Positions 47,401-53,737 of a stretch of 64,000 bases of DNA are shown here, one piece after another. The translations under genes and the position numbers were made by a program. The notes below the pieces were generated by a model. The model worked only from the letters and a program-made list of their open reading frames with translations. It searched no databases and was not told the DNA's origin. Position 1 is the first letter of the stretch. Every line of letters begins with the position of its first letter. Location of the stretch: assembly GCF_900129085.1 (NCBI RefSeq), contig NZ_FQUF01000011.1, forward strand, positions 1-64,000, read 5' to 3'. This DNA comes from Atopostipes suicloacalis DSM 15692. Its GTDB lineage: Bacteria; Bacillota; Bacilli; Lactobacillales; Carnobacteriaceae_A.

Positions 47401-47584
47401 TACACCAACAGATCCTCACCCAGAAGATCCATCAGGTGAAGATCCAACAGATCCAGAAGATCCAAAAGATGATTCTGTCTTACCGCAAACAGGTGAAGCA
47501 GTTTCTTACACGCTATTAGCTGTAGTCTTAATCGGCTTAGGCGTTGGAATGGTCTATTACAAAAAGAAACACACAAATGAATAA
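41429..47584 (+). CDS. LPxTG-anchored giant adhesin with collagen-binding-like modules and Cna_B repeats
   Basis: This 2051-residue surface protein has a signal peptide (about 1-31), an acidic low-complexity stretch (32-135) and an adhesin head (about 140-290). At least six repeated modules follow, each opening with an (I/M)xWxI/LxVN-type strand and a D-x-(I/L)-xxGL turn, like collagen-binding domains (about 290-1130). Then come a SpaA-like domain (about 1137-1230) and eight Cna_B repeats (from about 1231), many with NQDGKRPxSI and LLANGE. A Pro/Asp/Glu spacer leads to LPQTG (2018-2022), a hydrophobic helix and a basic tail. Cna_B domains usually carry isopeptide bonds. Sortase anchors it to peptidoglycan; a sortase gene is at 52865. 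AAGGAGAGAG precedes the ATG. Confidence 0.93.
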   Translation: MKKNKLVHIAITSVMLLSTVLTPQMSHAIASMQAEEADESTQVEPSDVDAVNEDAVDDLDDGSNDGDSAEVVDVNAENESEEAEDDPVPAEDDEVADETPEDINNNDPPVEEETEEENVETDDEDQAKPLAEEAKDLGSSIFTNVKIHMNGEELEEGTTEIEITDGLQLQFTFDWELFDDVDLNAGDWAQIKLPDALHGVAGQTTGNLYEDGLPVGTYEITEDGHLRVEFNDELTEKSDRAGEVGFLLEFDVTEFEEDVNQSIKFEDPINKEFIIKAKPSGDVHDIKKFGEPNENINPEYLNWTIDVNTKLENLTNATVEDIIPEGLKLDFDSIEVYELTVGYKGKVTEGNKIENSDISKIDSGFKVDLGETDKAYRIKYRTDITEFKGEFTNDAVLKDNDEEKDKDDYTITGLERGSLIEKDGWINDQNKDQIIWQIDVNKSESSLKNVKVLDELPEGLDIEEIRVWKLSKSGNDWEYDGDIKGDFTGFPIELGNIDGAYRIQVITNIDYSHFKEYTKELDFLNEAELEVDSKVKDQDDAPIKVKRESLLEKTGKDETDYKDDKISWEIHVNKAQHTIKNAVITDSIGAGLELIKDSIKVFDVKNNKELALTDDQLNPTADGFTINLGDINSEYRIEYDTKIIKNLPEGQEGYKNKVDLDGDGLEGVGVEDTTKEPSIKPDKFNEYKKENEYWKVIEDDITYDGLNYTNKTMSWKLTVDAIKEEITELTITDSFEPAKSMKFIAESLRVLKDGEIVPSDQYELNDKGVDGFELEFNGSLKRAKYEIYFKTSFDPNEVLAADGELNTGRQYKNNVTYTGKTKDVEENEKGFTENDDAKYNVKEEYVNGGKKSGSLDRENRIINWQIFANATGQNLTGGPFVITDTLTQGDQTLNEDVKVYEFSLDKDGNFNKGEEITEGRVVVYNEEKDGFTLTFADGVDKPALVEFSSKINGLSEEWYKNQATVTDKNEQEKTYDSEVKYDRHNQFINKETNSVDGDIAYTDDEIVWEISINESLSDIKNAVFKDTISEGLVLVNDSIKVYQDAIAEGNEVDLDEDDITIKPNDVSGTDLSISLGHIEENRYFITYKTVVVATDGKISNKASLLGGDKKLGDSSKKEYEARQSSWGTGSGKENRGQIEIVKVDSETEEPISSPATFELYYLLNGEKQIVTGEAQETEDGKIQYGNLPFRTYYLKEVEAPEGYVLSNEEIKIEVNKENKKIELPVENIAELEISAEKIWDDADNQDGKRPGSITVNLLANGEVKKSISLSEENDWITTFTGLSPIDENGDEIEYTVEEIAVPDYEVDISGTVTDGFEITNTHNPAVIDIEGTKIWNDAGNQDGKRPDSITVHLLANGEEVAEAKVDEEDEWKYSFTDLPKFKNGEEINYTVQEDGVEDYSTEIDGMDITNSYTPEQTSINVVKAWDDAKNQDGIRPESVTVKLLANGEETDKTIELNADNNWQADFTELDVYADGETIEYTIEEVAVKGYEVVQTGTSEDGYILTNIHEPELIDLSGTKAWDDANNQDGKRPDSITVRLLANGEEVAEAKVNEEDEWKYSFTDLPKFKNGEEINYTVQEDGVEDYSTEIAGMDITNSYTPEQTSINVVKAWDDAENQDGIRPESVTVKLLANGEETDKTIELNADNNWQADFTELDVYADGKEIEYTIKEVAVTGYEVVQMGTSEDGYVLTNKHTPELTEVSVTKEWNDEDDLAGFRPDHIEVELYADGEATGKVVAITADEEGAWKGSFINLPKYRDEGVQIDYTVKEVSLDEDLYSVEVIPGEEENDEKVYDFTLINTHEVERIDVSGTKTWDDADNQDGKRPDSIIVRLLANGEEIDHVEVTEEDEWKYSFTDLPRFENGEEINYTVQEDEVEGYSTEINGTEITNSYTPGKTSVNVVKSWNDNNNIANRPDSITINLFANGEKIDSVKLNAKNNWQANFTELDEYKDGKKIVYTVTEDKVKGFVTESIKGNAEDGFVVTNEPVEDPDTPTDPHPEDPSGEDPTDPEDPKDDSVLPQTGEAVSYTLLAVVLIGLGVGMVYYKKKHTNE
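45491..46440 (+). repeat. 558-bp near-identical tandem duplication inside the adhesin
   Basis: Matching blocks begin at 45491 and 46049, and again at 45781 and 46339, both exactly 558 bp apart. Each unit is a pair of Cna_B domains (186 residues). Only scattered single-base differences are visible across the matched part, so the duplication is recent or kept alike by recombination. Confidence 0.9.
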
Positions 47585-47606
47585 GCTAGAAAATTGATAT
47601 AAAGAA

Positions 47607-47653
47607 AAATCCCCTTCCTTGAGCTCTCCCGAAGTCAGGAAGGGGATTTCTTT
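47607..47653 (+). terminator. Terminator after the adhesin gene
   Basis: 13-bp stem AAATCCCCTTCCT (47607-47619) with AGGAAGGGGATTT (47637-47649), a 17-base loop and a T-rich tail. Confidence 0.88.
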
Positions 47654-47747
47654 GTCTTTAAAAGGATGTGGAAATTTGTGCGCAAATTTCTTCTTTCTAG
47701 GGCCTTTAAATAAAGAGTAACTAATTAATGAAATGGCTACACAAACT

Positions 47748-47949
47748 TATGTGATAACAAATCGAAAAAAGTAGTAGATAAATAATTTTATGAGATAATA
47801 AATCGCAAAAGTTATTAGATAAATATTTATATGTGATAACAAATCGAAAAAGTATTAGATAAAAATATTTATGAGATAACAATTTGTAAAAGGTATTAGA
47901 TAAAAATATTTATGTGCTAATCATTTCAAAAAACTATCACATAAAACTA
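47748..47949. repeat. Array of five 41-bp-period AT-rich repeats
   Basis: Units start at 47748, 47789, 47830, 47870 and 47911 (periods 41, 41, 40, 41). Each begins TATGTGATAACAAATCGAAA or a close variant and continues AGTATTAGATAAA. Unit ends are partly self-complementary (TTTAT with ATAAA). The array overlaps the last codon of the convergent NERD gene. It resembles the short array at 17451 and has the same period as the GC-richer array at 7225. Confidence 0.88.
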
Positions 47950-48936
47950 AAATTCTAAGTAACGAGGCTTTTTTAAGTCAAAATGTTTCTGGGCTTTCGT
48001 AAATGGTGAACTAGGATTAAGGTATTTTGTTCCTTTTCCTATTCCTATTCGAGTAAAATGAGTGTTTAAATATTTTCGCAGAGTCTGACTCGATAGTTCC
48101 CCATCAAAAAACTTAACTAATTCAGCGACGGTGAGCTCTTTATTATGATGGATAACGCCGTATTCGCAAATGGTTCGGATGATGGCATTTTCCCGAGGTT
48201 CGTGCATCCCGCAACTGCAAGAGATATAGGATCGGTTGGTATCTAGATTGAAATTGCCACACCGACTACAAAGAATTCCTTTTTGGGCATGCATTTTGAT
48301 ATCTTCTGGGATATCGTCTTGACTGAACGGATTCTCTGTTCTGTAGGCATTTAAGATTTGGAGAATCTTTTGAGAATCGATGGGTGCTCCTTGATAATTC
48401 CTTTCTTCTTGAACGATTTGCCAAATATACTTTCTGAGTTGGTTGGCCTGCACAATATCAATGTCTTCGACGGGATCATGAATGATTACTTCGTTATGCA
48501 GTCCAATAAAAATTGCTGCGCCTTGGATATTCACAGAAATAGAGGCGTTGTTTAGGATACTCTTTATGTTGATAGAAACTTTCTGGGCTTGTGCAATGGC
48601 ATTGTGGCCTACTTTCTTTCCGTTTATTAGACACTGATTTTTTCGAAACTCAAATTGGCCGGTATAATTTTTGATTTCAAAGAGATATATACCGACACTA
48701 GTTAACAAAAGCAAATCACATTCGAATTTTTCGAAGTAATCGAGCCATAAATTGGGGAGGATCCGCCAATGTTCGCTACCGAATTGTTGGAGATAGGAGA
48801 GGACCTTTTGTTTGCCCTGATCGCCCGCTTCGAGCCGAATTCGTTCGTTTTCTAAATCCTCGGGGAGAGCTGTGCGCTTTTCCAATTCTCGTAAAATCTC
48901 TAATTTTGATGAGACTTGTATTTTTAAGGCTTCCAT
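47947..48936 (-). CDS. NERD-domain (nuclease-related) protein with zinc ribbon
   Basis: The 329-residue protein has a NERD domain of the PD-(D/E)xK type at about residues 40-150, with the putative catalytic D74 in ECDLLLLTS and E87/K89 in FEIKNYTG. A linker leads to a zinc ribbon (CSRCGNF ... CSCGMHE) and a helical C-terminal domain (TVAELVKFFDGELSSQTLRKYL). NERD proteins are presumed nucleases acting in DNA processing. ATG 48936 is preferred (AAAGGA, 10-base spacing); ATG 48942 is too close to that site. It follows its paralogue in tandem with a gap of about 15 bases. Confidence 0.75.
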   Translation of the reverse strand: MEALKIQVSSKLEILRELEKRTALPEDLENERIRLEAGDQGKQKVLSYLQQFGSEHWRILPNLWLDYFEKFECDLLLLTSVGIYLFEIKNYTGQFEFRKNQCLINGKKVGHNAIAQAQKVSINIKSILNNASISVNIQGAAIFIGLHNEVIIHDPVEDIDIVQANQLRKYIWQIVQEERNYQGAPIDSQKILQILNAYRTENPFSQDDIPEDIKMHAQKGILCSRCGNFNLDTNRSYISCSCGMHEPRENAIIRTICEYGVIHHNKELTVAELVKFFDGELSSQTLRKYLNTHFTRIGIGKGTKYLNPSSPFTKAQKHFDLKKPRYLEF

Positions 48937-48951
48937 TATCATCGAGTCCTT

Positions 48952-49869
48952 TCATCCCACAAGTGAAAAATGCTTGGCTAAACATGTTTCAATTTGTTCC
49001 ATAGAAATCTGATTATCAAAAAACAAATGCAGATCGGGTGGATAAAGACTTTTTTCGTAATTTAAAACACCATATTCACAAATGGTTCGAACAATGGCTT
49101 CTTCAAGCGGCTCGTATTTTCCGCAAGGGCAAGAAACAAACTCTTTGCCGATGGTTACATCAAAACCATTACAAGCTCGACACGCAATGCCAGGATGGAT
49201 GTGTTCTTTCATTTCATCGGAGATATGGATGGTCCAGATGGGTTGTTGCTGATCAATTTCTCTGAGCCAGCGGATGTACCGAGGGTCAATTTTTTCATCG
49301 CTGTTCCTGTTCTTTTCATCTCGAATCATTTGTTTAATAAAAGCATCGAGTTGATCCGCACCCACGATCTCAATTTCTGGCACTTCGTCGTAAATACGAA
49401 TTTGATTTGTAGAACTTGGAAAGATAGCGGCTCCTTTTACGTCTAGATTAATTGAACGGATCGTACTAAAAGCATTTATGAGCGTAGCTACACATTGGGC
49501 GGATTCAATCGGCAACTGATCCGGCTCTTTGCCGTTTAACAAACTGAGCTCCTTTTTAAATTCAAATAAACCGTCATAATGATTAATTTCTAATGGATAA
49601 AGATGGGTGGATGTCATCAATAGTAAATCACAGGTAAAGATATTGTAGGAATCTAAAGAGACATTTGTCATATAGACCCAATGATTTTTGCCCAAATGAT
49701 TGAGGTGATTTAGGACGGTCTTTAGCCCTCTGTTTTTGGCTTCAACTCGTTTTAATTCTTTGGTAAGCTCCTCATCTAATGCATCTCGTTTATTTAATTC
49801 TCGTAAAATGTCTAAATTTGAAGCGGAAGTTTCTATTTCCATATGTCGTTCGTTATTTATTTTTCTCAT
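48952..49869 (-). CDS. NERD-domain-like protein with degenerate active site, paralogue of the downstream gene
   Basis: The 305-residue protein shares the full layout of its neighbour: NERD-like domain, zinc ribbon (CRACNGF ... CPCGKYE) and a C-terminal helical region (PPDLHLFFDNQISMEQIETCL). The ExK catalytic element reads E94-I-N96 (LEINHYDG), so the lysine is lost while D81 in TCDLLLMTS remains. It is probably catalytically inactive and may act as a partner or regulator of the second protein. AGGGGGT lies 8 bases before the ATG. It is the first gene of the two-gene operon. Confidence 0.7.
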   Translation of the reverse strand: MRKINNERHMEIETSASNLDILRELNKRDALDEELTKELKRVEAKNRGLKTVLNHLNHLGKNHWVYMTNVSLDSYNIFTCDLLLMTSTHLYPLEINHYDGLFEFKKELSLLNGKEPDQLPIESAQCVATLINAFSTIRSINLDVKGAAIFPSSTNQIRIYDEVPEIEIVGADQLDAFIKQMIRDEKNRNSDEKIDPRYIRWLREIDQQQPIWTIHISDEMKEHIHPGIACRACNGFDVTIGKEFVSCPCGKYEPLEEAIVRTICEYGVLNYEKSLYPPDLHLFFDNQISMEQIETCLAKHFSLVG

Positions 49870-49950
49870 TACAAATTACCCCCTATATATATAATTGTCT
49901 AAAAATTGCCAATTTCTCGAAAAAACTTTCAAAAAATAGAAAAATTTATA

Positions 49951-50055
49951 GGTTCGGTTATAACGAACGATTTTAAAGATAATTCATGAATAAATTCATA
50001 AAAGTATGATAATACCGAATTATACCTTGCATTCCTGAGAGGTACGCTATATAAT
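49951..50055 (+). promoter_or_regulatory. xpt promoter with PurBox-like sites
   Basis: TTGCAT (50027-50032), a 17-bp spacer and TATAAT (50050-50055). AATACCGAATTAT (50011-50023) matches the PurBox AWWWCCGAACWWT at 12 of 13 positions, just upstream of -35. A GTTCG/CGAAC inverted pair lies at 49952-49969. No purine riboswitch core is visible. Confidence 0.6.
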
Positions 50056-50086
50056 ACACCTTATTATACGAGGAGGAGTTTATAAA

Positions 50087-50671
50087 GTGAGCTATTTAAA
50101 AGAAAAAATATTAAAAGACGGCGTAGTATTAGATGGAAATGTATTGAAGGTTGATTCATTTTTGAATCATCAAATCGACCCTGTTGTGTTGAAAGAAATC
50201 AGTAATGAATTTATTGAGTACTTTAAAGATAAAGAAATAACGAAGGTTATGACGATCGAAGCTTCTGGAATAGCTCCAGCGATTCTTGTAGCGTCTCATT
50301 TAAATATTCCCATGTTATTTGCAAAGAAAACCGAACCTTCGACTCTTTCAAACGAAGATCAATTTTCTACAAATGTGCATAGTTATACAAAAAATAAAAC
50401 AAGTCGTGTTCTTGTTTCTAAACAATACCTTACTCCAGACGATAAAGTTTTAATTATTGATGATTTCCTTGCCAATGGAGAAGCGGCACTTGGATTAATT
50501 GACCTAGTAGAACAAGCTAAAGCAGAAGTTGTGGGTGTTGGAATCTGTGTAGAAAAATCTTTCCAACCTGGACGTGCGAAGATTGAAGACAAAGGGGTAG
50601 ATATCTTCTCAATTTGTCGAATTGCTTCTTTAGAAAATAATAAAATTACGTTTGTAGAAGATGAGCATTAA
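50087..50671 (+). CDS. xpt: Xanthine phosphoribosyltransferase
   Basis: A 194-residue enzyme converting xanthine plus PRPP to XMP. The Xpt family sequence is clear from SYLKEKILKDGVVLDGNVLKVDSFLNHQIDP, TIEASGIAPA, and the PRPP loop VLIIDDFLANGEA. The start is GTG after GAGGAGGAG. It overlaps the xanthine permease gene by 11 bases, the usual xpt-pbuX salvage operon. Control is probably by a PurR-type protein through the upstream PurBox-like sites. Confidence 0.93.
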   Translation: MSYLKEKILKDGVVLDGNVLKVDSFLNHQIDPVVLKEISNEFIEYFKDKEITKVMTIEASGIAPAILVASHLNIPMLFAKKTEPSTLSNEDQFSTNVHSYTKNKTSRVLVSKQYLTPDDKVLIIDDFLANGEAALGLIDLVEQAKAEVVGVGICVEKSFQPGRAKIEDKGVDIFSICRIASLENNKITFVEDEH

Positions 50672-51959
50672 ACAGATGACAGATTTTAAATTTAAAGAAA
50701 TGTCTTCCGCAAAAAATATAGCCCTGAGTCTGCAACACCTCCTAGCCATGTATGCAGGAGCGGTGGTTGTCCCTATTATTATTGCAGGTGCTTTGAATTA
50801 CACCCCTGAACAAACTGCTTATATTATTGCGGCAGATATTGTCATTTGTGCCATAGCAACGTTCCTACAAATCTATAAAGGAAAATACATTGGAATTGGC
50901 TTGCCGGTCGTTATGGCAACGACATTTACAGGGATTGGTCCAATCGTTCAAGCGGGCACCGAATACAGCCCAGCCGTGGCTTATGGTTCAGTCTTTGCGG
51001 CAGGCATTGTCATGTTGTTTCTGGCGCCTGTTTTTGCAAAATTAAATCGACTATTCCCCACGCTAGTTACCGGAATTGTCGTTTCTCTGATTGGTCTCAC
51101 TCTGATTCCAGTTTCGATTAACTATTTAGCTGGTGGTGACGAAGCTGTTAATTATGGAAGTATCGAGCATCTCATTGTAGGTGGCGTAACCTTTGTCATT
51201 ATTTTACTTTTGTATCGCTACACTCAAGGCTTTATTCAATCAATATCTATTTTAATTGGAATGCTTGGAGGAATGGCTGTGGCCGGACTGTTTGGCCAAC
51301 TTGATTTCTCATCTGTTCAGACTGCACCATGGTTTCAAATCCCAATTCCTTTTAAGATTACATCTCTAGAATTCGAGATAGGAAGTATCGTTAGCCTCGT
51401 TATTGTAGGGATCGTAACAATTATAGAAGCCACTGGAAATTATTTAGCCCTAGGAAGTATGATGGATCAAAAAATTGAAGAATCGGATCTAAGAAAAGGT
51501 TATTTTTCTGCAGCTATCGCTTTTATACTGAGCGGTATTTTTAATACCAACCCACAAACGGCCTTCTCACAAAACCTTGGAGTTGTCCAAATGTCGGGCG
51601 TTAAAAAGCGCGAAGTTATTTTGAACTTAGTCGTTTTGATGCTAATTGCTGGCTTCATTCCGAAAATCGGCATCATCGCAACAGCGGTCCCAACCCCCGT
51701 TCTTGGAGGCGCGATGATTTTCCTCTTCGGGAATGTCTTAGCTTATGGAATGAGTGTGATTGGCTCTGTTGATTTATCTGGGAATAATAGTTTGATTGTA
51801 GGTGCAGCGATCGTTATGGGGGTAGGCGTTACGGTAAACCCTGAAGCTTTCGCACAATTACCTGCTTGGATTTCTTGGATGACCAGTAGTGGAATTGTTG
51901 CCGGAACTATTGTCGCAGTGTTACTAAATTTATTTTTTAACGGTTTAGAAAAGGAATAA
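50661..51959 (+). CDS. pbuX: Xanthine permease (NCS2 family)
   Basis: The 432-residue membrane transporter belongs to the nucleobase-cation symporter 2 family. QHLLAMYAGAVVVPIIIAG in the first helix, GIGLPVVMATTFTGIGPIVQAG, VGIVTIIEATGNYLALGSMM, and NTNPQTAFSQNLGVVQMSGV are all family signatures. It imports xanthine with protons for the Xpt reaction. It is translationally coupled to xpt; ATG 50661 overlaps the xpt stop, and an in-frame ATG at 50676 is an alternative start. Confidence 0.93.
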   Translation: MSIKQMTDFKFKEMSSAKNIALSLQHLLAMYAGAVVVPIIIAGALNYTPEQTAYIIAADIVICAIATFLQIYKGKYIGIGLPVVMATTFTGIGPIVQAGTEYSPAVAYGSVFAAGIVMLFLAPVFAKLNRLFPTLVTGIVVSLIGLTLIPVSINYLAGGDEAVNYGSIEHLIVGGVTFVIILLLYRYTQGFIQSISILIGMLGGMAVAGLFGQLDFSSVQTAPWFQIPIPFKITSLEFEIGSIVSLVIVGIVTIIEATGNYLALGSMMDQKIEESDLRKGYFSAAIAFILSGIFNTNPQTAFSQNLGVVQMSGVKKREVILNLVVLMLIAGFIPKIGIIATAVPTPVLGGAMIFLFGNVLAYGMSVIGSVDLSGNNSLIVGAAIVMGVGVTVNPEAFAQLPAWISWMTSSGIVAGTIVAVLLNLFFNGLEKE

Positions 51960-51966
51960 ATTTCTA

Positions 51967-52000
51967 AAAGAGGAGGGCAAAAGTGCTCTTCTCTTTTTAT
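51967..52000 (+). terminator. Terminator after xpt-pbuX
   Basis: 12-bp stem (51967-51978 with 51985-51996, two G-T pairs), 6-base loop, T-rich tail. Confidence 0.8.
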
Positions 52001-52064
52001 TTACGTAGATTTGACTTAAAATAGGACTATTAGAATAAAAAAATAATCAATAGAGGAAAATAAA

Positions 52065-52814
52065 ATGAAAAGAATTTTAATGCGTATTATTCGCTTTTAC
52101 CAAAAATATATCTCACCCCAAACACCACCCAGCTGTCGTTATCATCCAACTTGTTCGTCTTACGCGCTCGAAGCCGTCGAAAAGCATGGCGCTTTAAAAG
52201 GTGGAGTCATGGGAACTGCTCGTATTATTCGCTGTAACCCTTTTGTCGAAGGTGGAGTCGATGAAGTGCCGGATCATTTTACTATTTTTAGAAATCCTGA
52301 AAACATCAATGACGAATATATTCCAGAATTTTTGATGCCGGTAGATAAAGAAGCTCAAAAAAGAATGACTACTTTGATGGCGACTTATGAAAAGCAGCTA
52401 AAAATCTCAGAACAACTTCCTTCCTCTTTAGCCACTCTCCAAGAAATCGCCGATATAAAAAAACTAAACGCAGAAGAAATAAAAAAAGAATTTTCTGAAG
52501 AAGAACTTGACCTATTAATCGATATTGACATCTTCCCGAACCTTTCAGCCGATGACTACCAATACTTCACCCTGCCAAAAACAAAAAAGAATCAACCTTA
52601 TTTAAAAGAAGTTGAAAATTTTGACCTCGATTTAGAGTTAGGCTCAAAATATCCTCTAGTAGTATTAGAAAAAACGGGAATTTGGTATACCAATATGCCC
52701 CACCTTGCTCAAACTTTTCTCGTTACACGGGGAATTACGGAAACGGATATTGAAAACAAAAGTTATCATTTATGGTTAGTCTTAAATGCGATGGAGAAAC
52801 TAGAGAATAAATAA
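52065..52814 (+). CDS. yidD: YidD-family protein with a 165-residue C-terminal extension
   Basis: The first 80 or so residues are a standard YidD (membrane-protein insertion efficiency factor): [36 protein letters not shown], and [20 protein letters not shown]. YidD is normally 70-90 residues; this protein is 249. The extension is acidic and helical ([40 protein letters not shown]) followed by a beta-rich part ([20 protein letters not shown]). I recognise no domain in it. There is no frameshift or internal start that would split the two parts. Function of the extension is unknown. Confidence 0.85.
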   Translation: MKRILMRIIRFYQKYISPQTPPSCRYHPTCSSYALEAVEKHGALKGGVMGTARIIRCNPFVEGGVDEVPDHFTIFRNPENINDEYIPEFLMPVDKEAQKRMTTLMATYEKQLKISEQLPSSLATLQEIADIKKLNAEEIKKEFSEEELDLLIDIDIFPNLSADDYQYFTLPKTKKNQPYLKEVENFDLDLELGSKYPLVVLEKTGIWYTNMPHLAQTFLVTRGITETDIENKSYHLWLVLNAMEKLENK

Positions 52815-52819
52815 AAAAA

Positions 52820-52861
52820 GACCTTTAAAGTCATTTAAAAATCGTGACTTTAAAGGTTTAT
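52820..52861 (+). terminator. Bidirectional terminator between yidD and sortase genes
   Basis: 13-bp stem ACCTTTAAAGTCA (52821-52833) with TGACTTTAAAGGT (52845-52857), 11-base loop, T-rich flanks on both strands. Confidence 0.85.
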
Positions 52862-52864
52862 TGA

Positions 52865-53542
52865 CTAATTATTATTGTCTTGCACATCAACTAGCTCAGC
52901 AAAAACGAAGTAACGGTCTCCACTATTTTTCCCGTCAACATAATAACAGTTCATAAGTGAAAGGACGGGCTTCCCTCGTTCTTCTGAAACTTCGTCATAG
53001 ATCCACTCGATTTCTGAAGGATCTACAATTTTAGTATCATACACACGATATTCATACATTTTTTCATTATCGGTTAAAAAGATAGCATCATCCATAGCTA
53101 CAGAAGTCAAATCAGCAAATAGAACATTTTTAGTGCTGGCATAGTGACCAGCAATGGGAAAATTCCCTTCGCCCATCGTTAAGTCAGGGCGCATGGTGCC
53201 GACACCTGCATTCAGGATTTGATTATTTACTCCATTATATACCGTTAGATTTAAATCAATACTTGGGATAAATAAACGCCCCACAATTAAGCTTTCATCA
53301 ACCGCGCCGCCATCGGATAAAGCGCCAGTAGGACTAATTTCTTCGATCGCATCAAAATCAAAATCGGATTCCCTTTTTAAATTATCTTGTAAAGATTGAG
53401 CAGAAATTTCTTCGGTAGCCGCTACATTTTGATTGGAGCGATAGTCAATCCACCAAGAAGTAAGACGGGGCGAAAGGAGCAAAAGAATCCCTGCAGTTAT
53501 TAAAAGGGTACTTAAAATAGATAAAAATCGCTGTTTTTTCAT
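52865..53542 (-). CDS. srtA: Class A-type sortase
   Basis: The 225-residue protein has one N-terminal membrane helix (about 9-26), a linker, and a sortase beta-barrel with H133 in FPIAGHYAS, C199 in LSLMNCYYVDG and R210 in GDRYFVFAEL. It would cleave LPxTG-type signals between Thr and Gly and attach surface proteins such as the 2051-residue adhesin to lipid II. The motif before the cysteine is usually TLxTC; here it is SLMNC, with an Asn directly before the cysteine. Class A is the best fit by size and lack of a C-terminal helix. Confidence 0.85.
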   Translation of the reverse strand: MKKQRFLSILSTLLITAGILLLLSPRLTSWWIDYRSNQNVAATEEISAQSLQDNLKRESDFDFDAIEEISPTGALSDGGAVDESLIVGRLFIPSIDLNLTVYNGVNNQILNAGVGTMRPDLTMGEGNFPIAGHYASTKNVLFADLTSVAMDDAIFLTDNEKMYEYRVYDTKIVDPSEIEWIYDEVSEERGKPVLSLMNCYYVDGKNSGDRYFVFAELVDVQDNNN

Positions 53543-53737
53543 TTTGTTTTTGTTTCTCCCTCGGAATAATTTAGTATAATGGGTATAATGAAATCGTATA
53601 ACTGAAGATTTCTTCTATTATAATACATCCTTGGAAGAAACGGAATAAAAGGAGTCTAAAAAGCATATTTAAAGGCTGTTTATTGCTAAATGCATGATAA
53701 AATAACAAAACAACGATTAAAGAGAGGAAAGCCTATA

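Noticed and set aside
41429-47584. Antisense frames in the adhesin (for example Ser-rich or His/Leu-rich reading frames at 41386-41874)
   Set aside because: They mirror the acidic Asp/Glu codons and repeats of the real gene and have no ribosome-binding sites.
49870-50086. Guanine/xanthine riboswitch before xpt
   Set aside because: The conserved three-way junction loops of the purine aptamer are not present; a protein-binding PurBox explains the region better.
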